From Cryptomeria japonica (Eukaryota; Streptophyta; Pinopsida; Cupressales; Cupressaceae), in assembly GCF_030272615.1 (NCBI RefSeq), contig NC_081405.1, positions 473,668,008-473,732,007 of the forward strand: a DNA stretch of 64,000 nt, read 5' to 3'. Positions 22,901-32,991 of this stretch are shown here, piece by piece (position 1 is the first letter of the stretch; each line of letters begins with the position of its first letter). The position numbers and the translations under genes were made by a program. The notes under the pieces were generated by a model that saw only the letters and a program-made list of their open reading frames with translations, had not been told where the DNA came from and made no database searches.

Positions 22901-24010
22901 TCTAACCTTAGCACCTCTGGTTTTAGTCACAAGGTGTCTTCTGAGGGCGTCTTTAGCTTTCATAACCTGAGAAGTACAGTTAAGGTCAGTGATATTAGTT
23001 TGGTTATTCACTTCTGCCTTAGTTAGTTCAGCCGAGAGAGCTTTCTCAGTGAATCGGAAGTCCTTTGCTTTCTTTTGACCAATGGTCTTGAGCAGATTTT
23101 GCTAGGCAGGGATGTTCCTATTCCAAATGTCCCTCTTTAAATCCTTCGGAAAATTGGTCTTATTAATGATGTTAATAATGTGGATGGCAGCAAGAAGATC
23201 AGTATCTTTAAGAAGGCTAACATTAAGGAGAAATTTGGAATTAGCAGTGTTGGGTCTAAACGGGGCCCTGTTGAAGGTAAAAGATGCAGTGATGGGGTGA
23301 TGATCCGACAGAGTGGAGGGAGTAACAAGAACGGAGTTACCAAGATCATTAGGGATGAAGGAGAAAAGATTTATGTTGGCATAAAAGCGGTCGAGACGGG
23401 AGTAAATTCTATCATTCCCCTATTGATGATTGCACCAAGTATACCAAGGCCCGGGATTATTGTTTTTATTGCCAGCAAGAGGGTCATAAAGTTGCAGAGA
23501 GTTTTTCATCTTAAACCAATGTGATTTTTCCATATCTTTCCAAGCAAAAGGGAGGCCCCCACCTTTGTTGTCCTGGTGTTCAACCATGTTGAAATCTCCA
23601 GCAATGACCCAAGGAATGCAGGGGAGGGAAGTCATCCATTCCCAAAGGGAACTTCTTTCTTTAGGATCATTCGAAGCATAAATAGAGCAAATGCCAAATT
23701 CATAGTTATTGTAGTTGAGAGTGACCCAGACCACTCTGTTACATGGGGAGATCCCACGGTTAGTTATAAATCTTTCCAATTTAGGATTAATAAGTAAAGC
23801 AACACCCCCTTTGCCTTTCTGGTGGTAGGTGTAAATTTTTATCGCATCTTTCCAAAGAAAGTTTAAATTGGATTCAAGAATGAAACCAGTAGCCTTAACT
23901 TCTTGTAACATAAGGAAATCTAGTTTATGACAAGATTGAAGGAAGTTCTTAATGACATATTTCCTATCGGGGGACTCTAATCCCCGCACATTTCAGGAGA
24001 CACAGTTCAT
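19979..24010 (-). pseudogene. LINE-B ORF2: endonuclease-reverse transcriptase
   Basis: ATG at 24010 to TAG at 19979: 1,344 codons in one register with only four internal stops, all at 23995 (TGA, codon 6, Trp expected), about 23415, about 23100 and about 20903 (all TAG, mostly Trp expected). Domains in order are the endonuclease (LMLQEVKA, AGDFNMVEH), RT (NDKTPSPDGLPIEF, LLLDFEKAYDRIEW, RQGCPLAPALF, QFADDTT at about 21869-21880), and a thumb and zinc-ribbon-like region (CKICNLPETSRHIFFDC near 20550). There is no RNase H domain; the C-terminus is a basic coiled coil. With four point reversions it would be a complete enzyme, so it is recently inactivated or depends on readthrough. Confidence 0.9.
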
Positions 24011-25740
24011 GAGGAAACATTTTGGTGAGGGATGCGCAGTTCAGATGAGACCATATTCGGGTTCATCACAATAGCAGAGATTCCTTCATCAGTTTTATTA
24101 GCACTTTTTTTTTTGGAACCTGGGGGTCTCCCTCTTCGTTTAGACAACGGGAGCCCTGTTTTAAATTCATCTTCACAATCAGAGGTACTGTCGAATTCCA
24201 TAGTTTTAGTCAAGGTAGGGCATCTTTCCCTAGATGTGATTGGCAGGGCAGGAATTACCGCAATACTATAATCATCGCTGATTTCATTAAGGGTACTACA
24301 CTGGGTGTTGGAAGCGGGCTGATCTGAGATAGTGAGATCTGCAGATGGGGAAGGTTGAGAGAGCGGAGAAGCAATTTCAATGGGGGCAAATCTGTTAGCC
24401 GTAGCAGGGGTGGGATGGCTTTGGCTGGATGCGGGATTTTTATTAGATTTCCTCCTTCGCTTGTTGGAGATTTTAGTCACATTTTGAAAACCATCCACGG
24501 GTAAGGCTTCAAGACATTCAGTAGGAGTGGAATGCAATATATCAGGGGTGGGATTGTTAGGGATGGGGGTAGCAAGAGATGTGTTAGTTGAATTGAAGTT
24601 AACCGTCTGATTAACTGTTTCAACCACCATTGAGGGTTCCGGTTTTTTAGGCAGTGTTTTCTTTTGAATGATAGGGCAATCCTTCCGTTGGTGTCCTTCT
24701 TGTCGACACAGAAAGCAAGCATTGAGTCCACCAAGGACCACAATAGGACAGCAGAATTCAGAGTTCTCGATGTTAATGTTGAGATTAGGCGGGATTTCCA
24801 GACCAGGTTTTAGAGCTAAGAGGACACGGGTGTCCATATGTGGAATGAAACGAACAGTGTCATCCATGCGAATGACCTTTCCCAGGGGTTGCAAAAGTTG
24901 AGGGATGAACCGCCACAGAAACGGGGGCATGTGTTTTACCAAAATCCAGCGAGGGGCCGATAGGGCTAGGACTTCTTCGTAATTTGCCTCTGGGGACCAA
25001 GCTATAGCCCTAAAGGATGTCGAGCCAACAGCCCAATACTGTTTTTTTAAAACCTCTGCTTGAGCCTCATGGCTAACAAAAAAAATGACAAACAAACCTT
25101 TTTGAATCTGCCGATAGAATGATATATGCAAACCTAGTTTAAGATTCCAGTAATTATGAAACCAATCATCAAGAAATTTTCGAGGAGGGACCTTATCTAT
25201 TTCAACAGCTGAAAAGAAAATAGCCGTGCTTTTTAACCTAGATTTTTCCTCAAGTATTTCAGCAAGCATCTCAGAATTAGGTGAAACAGAGAAAACCTCG
25301 GAGCTTCCAGGGTTCTTACCGGCTTGATGGGTTCCATCGTTAACGGTAAACCTAGCCTTCGAGTTAAGAGTAATCCCTGCGGTAGCTACGGCCTCTGAAA
25401 ACGTTTTAGGGTGGTCGGGAGGAGGAGAGGAGTGCAGAGAGTTTTTAGGTAGTTTACTGTTAATATCTTCCCTCGGCAGAGCCGAGAGAGGAGAAGTGGG
25501 TACGGGATCTGCAGTGGAGTTAATGAAATTAATGCCATTAGAGGGAGAGGAGGATGGAACGAACACACCTGGCGTCGGAGTAATGCGAATGTAAGAGGAG
25601 CCGTCATGTCTGCTATTAATATCCGCCATGTTGGATTTGGAGATCTCGCCGCTAGTTTGGCAGTTACTGCCAAAAGTGCCTCCAGTGTCGAAGACCGAGT
25701 TGGGGAAGGTTGCAAATGGGGGTTTGTCAGCGCCTATCAT
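24007..25740 (-). CDS. LINE-B ORF1: DUF4283-like RNA-binding protein with CCHC knuckle
   Basis: 577 codons are intact. ATG at 25740 is preferred to the GTG one codon upstream. Residues 1-150 are Ser/Pro-rich and probably disordered. Residues about 150-330 resemble the RRM-like DUF4283 fold of plant LINE ORF1 (FFSAVEIDKVPPRKFLDDWF, YWAVGSTSFRAIAWSP). A single knuckle, CFLCRQEGHQRKDC, follows at about residue 355, then a disordered tail with a basic cluster (KRRGRPPGSKKKS) that could act as an AT-hook or nuclear signal. It should coat LINE RNA. Its TGA stop overlaps the ORF2 ATG (ATGA at 24010-24007), suggesting termination-reinitiation. Confidence 0.85.
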   Translation of the reverse strand: MIGADKPPFATFPNSVFDTGGTFGSNCQTSGEISKSNMADINSRHDGSSYIRITPTPGVFVPSSSPSNGINFINSTADPVPTSPLSALPREDINSKLPKNSLHSSPPPDHPKTFSEAVATAGITLNSKARFTVNDGTHQAGKNPGSSEVFSVSPNSEMLAEILEEKSRLKSTAIFFSAVEIDKVPPRKFLDDWFHNYWNLKLGLHISFYRQIQKGLFVIFFVSHEAQAEVLKKQYWAVGSTSFRAIAWSPEANYEEVLALSAPRWILVKHMPPFLWRFIPQLLQPLGKVIRMDDTVRFIPHMDTRVLLALKPGLEIPPNLNINIENSEFCCPIVVLGGLNACFLCRQEGHQRKDCPIIQKKTLPKKPEPSMVVETVNQTVNFNSTNTSLATPIPNNPTPDILHSTPTECLEALPVDGFQNVTKISNKRRRKSNKNPASSQSHPTPATANRFAPIEIASPLSQPSPSADLTISDQPASNTQCSTLNEISDDYSIAVIPALPITSRERCPTLTKTMEFDSTSDCEDEFKTGLPLSKRRGRPPGSKKKSANKTDEGISAIVMNPNMVSSELRIPHQNVSS

Positions 25741-25777
25741 CACAGACCACCGAAACCATCAATCTGAGAATATAATC

Positions 25778-25793
25778 AATTATATATATAATT
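25778..25793. repeat. LINE-B target-site duplication, high-coordinate copy
   Basis: AATTATATATATAATT, exact match to 19803-19818. Confidence 0.75.
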
Positions 25794-27370
25794 AATGAAA
25801 AATAAAATTATATATAATTGAATATATTAGTAAGGTTGAATATATTAAATTATTAAAAAAAAATGAGATTAAGGTTTTAAATAAATAATTTAATATCATG
25901 TATATTATTGACAAATATTATTAACATATTTAATTATAATCTAAATTATATTTATAACATAAATGAAATACAATATTATATATCCTTATCATATAATATT
26001 ATATCTATATAATGCAATAATATAATCTAAAATATTGTATAAAGATTAATATATTAATTATAAATAATTTATTAATAATAACATTACTCAAAATATATAA
26101 TAATAAATCTATTATTAATAATTATATTAAATTTTTTAATAAATTATTATTAATTAAGATTTAAGATTATTATTATTCATTTTAGGGTTATAATTCAAAT
26201 AAATGATTACGACTTAATTTATAATTCTTAATTATATTATAACTTTAATCTTAATTCTTATTTATTATTATAATTCTAAAATCGTTATAATAATAACGAT
26301 TATGACTAAAATTAGGTTTATAATAAGAGTTAGTGTTAGAATAAAGGTTAAGGTTAGATTAAAAATAGGGTTCAAATTATATCTAAATTAAGATTAAATT
26401 TAGGCTTAGAGTTAGATTGAGAACTAGGGTTAAAATTTAAAAAAAATGGATTAGGGTTGTATTTAATGTTAGAATTAGAGTTAGAATTAGGTTAAAAATT
26501 TGGGCTAGGATACAAATTATTGTTAAGGTTTGAATTAGTTATAGATATTATTGTAATTTTATAATTATGTGATAATTATGGGCATTTTCTATTATATTAT
26601 TATTCAACACACCTCTAAACAAAAAAATCATTATTATTGCAATACTAAAAAGGCAAGTAGTGGCCACTATGTGACACTTGTTTAATACATTTTGTGATAT
26701 AGTTTCAGATTACCTCTCTTACAATTTTGCAAGTTATATCATAACACAATCTTAATCAAATCTAAATAATAATAAAACAATATTAGAAAATACAAGTTTG
26801 AAACTTAAAAGAATGTTAGATTGGTATAAGAATAGACAAGTGAAAATATATATAAATAAATGTGTTCCTTTTTAAGGTTGGATTTTAATAAATATGGCAA
26901 TCAATTAATGTAATTTACTGTCATGACAAATCATGTAATATCTAATCTTAAAATTTGGAAATAACTAAAAATAAAAATACTTAGTTGATATCGGTAGTCA
27001 ATATAGAACAATTCATTGTATCATAAAGTTTGTGAACTACAAGTTAGAATCACAACCTCTTATATGTATTAAAAACAAATAGTGAAGCATAAATTAGATT
27101 GTTCTCAAAATTTGGCAAATTGATATTGTCCTAGCAAATATTACCTTCTTCATAGATTTGATTTGTTTGCAATATTATTTGCCTTGATCGCTAATAGCTA
27201 AGAATGTGCAAATCATGTTAGATTATTTGTGCAAATCTTGTTCGGTTAAGAGTCCTCTTTGAGTAGATTATATCATTTAGGCAATATTACTTCCAAACAT
27301 GTAGATGTTCTAAATGAGTTTGAGAGCAAATTATGGTTCCAATTAAATGTTCCAAGTGAATATATTTCTA
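25794..27370. repeat. AT-rich spacer with degenerate telomere-like repeats
   Basis: There is no gene. The first 380 bp are almost pure A/T. From about 26300 to 26540 short units such as TTAGGGTT, TTAGAGTTAG, TTAGAATTAG and GGGTTAAAAT recur, resembling decayed plant telomere units (TTTAGGG) rather than a perfect array. Confidence 0.45.
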
Positions 27371-27668
27371 GAATGGTTCTTCTTGTAATGCTTATGATTT
27401 TAAGGTGGTCCTCTCTCATGTATTTGGGTGCATAAATGAATGTCTTTAAATAATAAGATATATTGGTTTTGAACTTAAGCATCATTAGATTGGTCTAAAA
27501 GATAGAAAGACCTAAATCTTGAGGTGGGAAATAACATATGATTTATAAGTGCACATAAAGGTCAAAATAACAGAAACATGGCAAATAAAAATAATAAAAA
27601 TATTGAAAAAATGAACGGGATCCCATATAAATGAACAGAAATTACATCATGTACTGAACAAATATAAA

Positions 27669-27674
27669 TTTATT
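27669..27674 (-). terminator. Candidate polyadenylation signal of the PAR1 gene
   Basis: AATAAA on the minus strand, 200 nt after the PAR1 stop codon. It is the only clean copy close downstream. Confidence 0.4.
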
Positions 27675-27873
27675 TGAAGGGAAATAACAGGATCCCAATT
27701 CCGTGTTAAATGCATAGACCAGGAAAAAATATAGTTCCAAGGGTATAAATCCTTTCAAACAATTAACATGGGTAGGGACCATAATAATTGATGTTGAAAT
27801 ATCCATAGAGAAAGGATTCAACTCTACATGGCCATGAAAGTAGAAAGCTGAAAGCGTAACTTTGTTTAACAGT

Positions 27874-28874
27874 CTATGGAACTGGAGAAGCCGCAGGAAT
27901 GGCAGTTGTGATGTCCATAGTTGAAGAAGAAGCAGAAGGAGCAGAAGCGAATTCGAATGATTCGGCTGTAATACTTGACTGTTTTCCATTCAAAACTTCT
28001 TGCACCATGCGCCGGGACCCACTTCTGTGAGCTTGGCACAGCCGAGGCAAGTATACACCTGGAACAATATATATACATACAATATTATTTTACAAGCCTA
28101 AAAAAAAGACCCAACAAGAAAAAGTCCAGAGAAAATGATATAATTTGCTTACCTTCTCCAGCAGCAAGATTGAAATAGAGATTCACAATATTGTGGCAAG
28201 TGTTATAACACTGTGGAGAGCACAGCTTGCTGGTAAAACTATATTCCATTAGACCATCACTGGACATTCCCACTGCCATTCTGTCAAGCCCACACTTATT
28301 CAAACATACCTCCGTTTCAATCCATTCATTTATGTTTTCTGCCATCACCTCTGATGTCTGCACAATGGTTTTCGATTACTTGCACATCAGTTTTTTAATC
28401 TATATAAATCTGAAATCCATCCATATTGCTTCTTTCATTCCATAATAGATTATGTAATACATTGTAATTCTATTTCTTTGATTTGATCCGAAACATTTGT
28501 AATACATGATCAAATCTAAAATTCTTCATATATGAAACATTTAATTAAAAAAAGAGATCTCCTATTGTTTAAAAATTGGTTCTTTTGACATACCAGACAC
28601 TGGTATTGGGCACCGCCGTCTCTCAAGATAGATTTCTCAAGAACACAACGTGCTCCTGACGATGAAACAGAAAATGCACACACCTGCACAGGCAACTCCT
28701 CGCAAGTAAGGGCACCTGCAATTCCATTAAAGATCAGATTTTTATCCTAAAAATTAGAAAGAAACTTAACAAACAAATAAATTGGGTACAGATAAATATA
28801 CCCAGAACACATTGCAGGCTGAAAACTGATGTAAAGGCAATGACTGCGATCTTAATCATCATGGATGAAGCCAT
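27874..28874 (-). CDS. PAR1-family (photoassimilate-responsive-like) secreted protein
   Basis: Four exons with GT-AG introns: 28874-28802, 28715-28594, 28357-28153 and 28058-27874. They give 585 nt (194 residues) in a continuous frame, with phases 1, 0 and 1 after exons 1-3. Residues 1-24 are a signal peptide (MIKIAVIAFTSVF core). The mature part carries the PAR1 cysteine framework: TCEELPVQVCAFSVSSSG, RCVLE, YQCLTSEV, CGLDRMAVGMSSDGL, KLCSPQCYNTC, then NIVNLYFNLAAGEGVYLP and a Cys. The Ser/Ala-rich tail is variable in the family. PAR1 proteins are plant-specific, secreted and cysteine-rich; they were first noted as sugar-responsive transcripts, and their molecular function is not established. 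No defect is visible. A decayed copy of the locus is at 14.0-14.6 kb. Confidence 0.93.
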
Positions 28875-28887
28875 CTTTTGTCACTTT

Positions 28888-28986
28888 TCTTTCTCTCTCT
28901 CTCTCTCTTTCTTTCTTTGTTTTGGGATTTTTATGACACGAGAATTAAAGATGAAAGATGTAGAGAATTGTTTGAGCTATAAATAG
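28888..28986 (-). promoter_or_regulatory. PAR1 core promoter and GA-rich leader
   Basis: A TATA box, CTATTTATAG on the minus strand (28977-28986), lies about 105 nt before the ATG. The transcribed leader contains an (AG)n tract (28890-28920), a common feature of plant 5' UTRs. Confidence 0.6.
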
Positions 28987-29197
28987 ATCTCTGCCGGCTG
29001 TGCTTAACCGCGTTCCATCTGTAAACCGCGTCCTTACAGTGTGAGACTTGTTCAGTGCCCTTGAAATGCTCTACCTAATAATGCTTTAAATATAGGCTCT
29101 ACAGATTTTGTTTGAATGTGTCTAACAAAATCTCTCCAGAACGTAGTAGTTGAAATGATTCACCCGGTGAAGGTAGTTGAATTGGCGTCCAAGAAAA

Positions 29198-29590
29198 TTT
29201 CTCGTCAAAGACCACGCCAACTATCACACATAAAAGGATATTCTAGGTCGTTTTATTTAAATTAATGGGTTGAGGTTGAAAATTGAGAATTGATAAGGTA
29301 GCTTAAAATAACAAAAATGTAGAAAATTTCTAGTTAAAGACCATGTCAACTATCAGACATAAAAGGGTGTTCTAAGTGGTTTTATTTAAGGATTAAATTT
29401 TAAATTAACTAATGGGTTAATGTTGAGAATTGATAATTTCTAGTTAAAGACCACATCAACTATCAGACATAAAAGGGTGTTCTAGGTGGTTTTATTTAAG
29501 GATTAAATTTTAAATTAATTAATGGGTTGATGTTGAGAATTGATAGATTAAGGTAATTTAAAATAATAAAAATGTGTGAAAATAATTATT
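29198..29590. repeat. Three tandem units upstream of PAR1
   Basis: Units start at 29198, 29327 and 29437 with tttctagttaaagacca (first copy tttctcgtcaaagacca) and end with a ttgagaattgata block. Periods are 129 and 110 bp; the first unit carries an extra tail. They lie 0.3-0.7 kb upstream of the PAR1 start. One diverged tail block recurs beside the PAR1 fragment at 14430-14520. Confidence 0.8.
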
Positions 29591-30026
29591 AGCACATGTA
29601 TGAAAAGGAGGTGTAAGGTAGAAAATTATATTTTATATGTGAATAAAAGATAAATTAATTTAATTTATATCTTATGTAGAAAATAGTATTTTTTGGCATA
29701 TACAATTTCAAATTACAATCTCGATCTTAGATTGATGATTTTTCTTTAAGCTATTATTTCTCTCTACGAATTTGCTTCATGTTTTAGTGGTCTATTATTA
29801 TTTTTTGGTCGATAACTCAACAAAATTAGAATAAATATCAAGTATCATGAGGGTATCAATGGAGCTCAAAAGGTTTGTGTGCACCACGTATCTTGGGAAT
29901 TATGAACATTTTCTCATAATAGTGGAAGTTTTATTACTGTGGATATTGTAACATAAAGGTCATTTAGCTAGAAAGTGGATGAATTTTTCTATTATTGCCG
30001 AATATCCTATGACAAACCCTCATTCG

Positions 30027-32167
30027 ATGTATGATTTGAAGCGCCTCAAACAAAGAAAACATCCAAGGTCCTTCAAGCTTTCTATGATAACAAACGAAAG
30101 ATTGTGTATAATAAAATATTAGGCCAAGACATAAATAAAATTGCAGCATGGGATGTTGTTATTGGGATGCATGATGCTACCTAAGGTTTTCCCTTGCTCG
30201 AAAATTATCATGGCCTATGCCCAAAATTATGATGAAAATAGACAAGCAATTGTTAACAAAAATATTCAAAAGGAAATTTTATCCATTACCGAGGAAGAAT
30301 TTAAAAGTTTGTTGGACTCAAGGCTTGGAGTAGGAGATTTTAGACACTCAAATGTCCACATTGACCTAGAAAAGCTTGCATATGATTTTGAAGAAGTCGA
30401 TGAAGAGGGTCTAGAAATAATTATCTCAAAGCGATAACAATGGATGGTAAACAAATGGATCAAAATCATAAGCCTCCTTATAAAGTAGACATTTTTGTGC
30501 CATGGGTTCAATATACAATTGCCATGCTAACATTTTGCCTCGGGTTGGAAAATAATATGGAAGTGGGTGCAAGCCTCCTTGAAATGGTATTTAATATCCA
30601 TTGTGTTAATCAACCTGTTAGATATAATTTTGTTGAGCACGTTGATCAATCCATGCATGAATAATTTGCAGAGATTAAAAGAGGTTCCTCTAAGAAATTT
30701 AAGTTTACAACCTACCTGTGTCATCGTCTTCTACTGAAATATAGTGGAACATTCGAGTCCAACAAGCTTCAGATTCATGTGTATAAGGATGTTGAGGCAA
30801 GAATAGTGCATCCAGTATATGAATGGACCACTAAGATAATGATGCATGATAACAGGGAGAACTACAACCATTTTAAAGATTTCTTTTTGGCTCCAATGTA
30901 TCATGCAATTACAAACACTCCAATGTCTAGATTGCCCGAGTCTTGTAGAGATTGTATTCAACTGGGACCTGAAATTCAATTGGTTGACTGGTACCTCATG
31001 GAAGAATATATTGTGTTAAGGTTTTATGGATTAGGAGTAGAACCCTACAAACTTTCAATACATGTGATAGAGAGGGTTTTTGCATTGGAATATGTACGAC
31101 AGATGGAGAGTATAGATAAGCTCTACTTTTATGGTCAGCAAAAGAAGAACATATTTCCTTCATTACCTTTTTCATGTGGAGGGAACACATTTGAGAGAAA
31201 AGCATTCAATGTGGTATATGAAACTTTGAATTTTTTTAATTTTGATGTTGGCAGTTACTGGCAATATGATCCATGTGACATCATTAATGAAATGGTTGTG
31301 ACGAATAAGAAATGTGCAAGTAAAATCCAACATGTAAGTAAACCCTTGTTAGAGATGTTGAAAAACAAGGATTCTTGGGATGAGGTCAAAAAATAGATGG
31401 ATGAAACTGCTGCTGAGAAAAGTATTTCTCTAGAAAAATTGTCAGCACAAATTATGACGTTGCACCCACAGAGAACAACAGAGCAAGAGATCCAAACTAG
31501 GACCTGTCAGACAATTTTTACAAAAGAGTTTATGTTCCATCTACTAGAATAAGCATTTCAACTTCTCTATCAAAATCTTGTACAGAGGCAAACCAGACAC
31601 AAAACAAAATCAAAGATTTTTGGTCTATGAGGAAAAATCTAGGTGAACCAAAGACTATTGCAAATTTTGAAGATATCCCAGAGGATTATGAGTTTAGTAA
31701 ATTGTGGAATATAGAGAATCCCTCTAAAGCATATGATGATAGTAATGATGATAGAGATCATCAAAGTGATAATGAGACACCTTAAGGTCAAACTCCAACA
31801 GTTGTTACAGAATCTGCAAAAACATTTGTTTTGAGTGAGGCCATGTTCGAAAAATATTCTTCAAGGGCAACCATAATGGAAAAATCGAGTTATCAAGGTG
31901 GTGGTCTGGGGTCCAAAGGACAAGGCCCTTGGATGCCACTAGACGTAGAGTTACCAAGAAAAGGTGTATATCATTGAGACATTGGAGTTGAGTCAACAAG
32001 GAAAGGTGATAATTATAAACTTGAACCTCATTTTGTTATAGCTTCAAATTTTGATACTTAGATTCAATCACAACCAGAACATGGTTGAGAATCAAGTGCT
32101 ACTGCCATTGGTGGGGATGGTATGGGTACTAGTACTATTTGTGGTCAACAAGTGCAAGGACAAAAAG
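30027..32167 (+). pseudogene. E3, first part: helical N-terminal domain of an uncharacterised element protein
   Basis: Frames from an ATG at 30027 link with stops or slips (30132 TAA, 30435 TAA plus slip, 30662 TAA, 31394 TAG, slip near 31510) to 32167. Motifs in order are YAQNYDENRQAIV, ILSITEEEF, HIDLEKLAYDFEEV, YKVDIFVPWVQY, NQPVRYNFVEH, KKFKFTTYL and ERVFALEYVRQMES, then an acidic part (NDDRDHQSDNE) and a Gly/Ser-rich linker (GGLGSKGQGPW). The pattern is alignable by eye with E4 at 41918-42530. A chromovirus inserted after 32167; the frame continues at 38394. I know no named function. The general look, a Tyr-rich helical block with an RxI...SIT..F pattern, recalls plant element proteins of the Athila ORF1 / plant mobile-domain type, as a guess. 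Confidence 0.5.
32163..32167. repeat. Chromovirus target-site duplication (left)
   Basis: AAAAG directly before the LTR, matching 38389-38393. Confidence 0.85.
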
Positions 32168-32955
32168 TGTAATGTTCCCTGACCGTACTGGCGGAGGAAG
32201 CAAGAGTGTACGGTGGTGTTGGAGCAGGGTTGTATGGTGCTTGAACAAAGGTCGTATGGTGAAGGAGATTGGGCATATGAATATCAAGAAAGGGTCATAT
32301 GATAGTGTCGAGGAGGCCGTACGGTGGTGCCAAGGCCATACGATGGTGCCAAATAGGTCATATAGTAGTGTGAGACTGGTCGTACGGTAGTGGGAAGCAG
32401 GTCGTACAGTGGTGAGGAGGGAGTGTAACCGTATGGTGAGGGGGGGTATGGTAGACTTTAATTTGTGAGGGGGTTAATCTCCTGCAAGTGTATTGAGTGA
32501 TGAATTCAGAATATTAGGAATCCTTTATGCATGTAAATCAGATAACAAATACGCAACTAGAGAAGTAACAATGATGAAATTCAAGATTTGCCAAATCCAG
32601 AACAAGAACATTGCAGAACAAGAACACTAAACAGAATAGGGTGGGGGGTGGATCCCACTGAAACTGCAAGTACCAAATAGGGAGGGTCTCTCACCTCCGA
32701 AATTATAGAAACCAGAACTCCAACAGGAATTCGCACAAGAGAGAAAAATATCAAAAATTGCCTACCTACAACAATGACTAACACGACCATATATATGGGC
32801 TCCAGGAAACTTCTTGAAGGGTTACAAATGAGCAGACACGACCAACCAAAACTTGCCTATTCTAATTAAATATAAGGGCCCGAAAGATTTGTTAAATTTG
32901 GGGCCTTACAATAAAGTAATTAGATTTATTATTTAATTATATCAGGGACATCACA
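32168..32955 (-). repeat. Chromovirus 3' LTR
   Basis: On the minus strand it begins TGTGATGTCCC (32955) and ends ATTACA (32168). A TATA-like CATATATATG is at 32788-32797. The last 300 bp contain about a dozen spaced variants of CGTACGGTGGTG (32190-32455). Confidence 0.9.
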
Positions 32956-32969
32956 GTCCTCCCGGGCCA
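32956..32969 (-). other. Chromovirus polypurine tract
   Basis: GGCCCGGGAGGACT immediately before the 3' LTR on the minus strand. It is less pure than usual. Confidence 0.5.
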
Positions 32970-32991
32970 AAAATTGCTTGCCCTCAAGCAA

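Larger units (their letters stand above)
19819..25777 (-). mobile_element. LINE-B: near full-length L1-type retrotransposon
   Basis: A 5.96 kb LINE on the minus strand: a short 5' UTR (25777-25741), an intact ORF1, ORF2 overlapping it by four bases, a 160-bp 3' UTR and a short A-rich end (AATAGAAAAAA) next to a 16-bp duplication of the AT-rich target. Both flanks belong to the same AT-rich tract. Preservation is much better than LINE-A, so it is probably younger. Confidence 0.88.
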
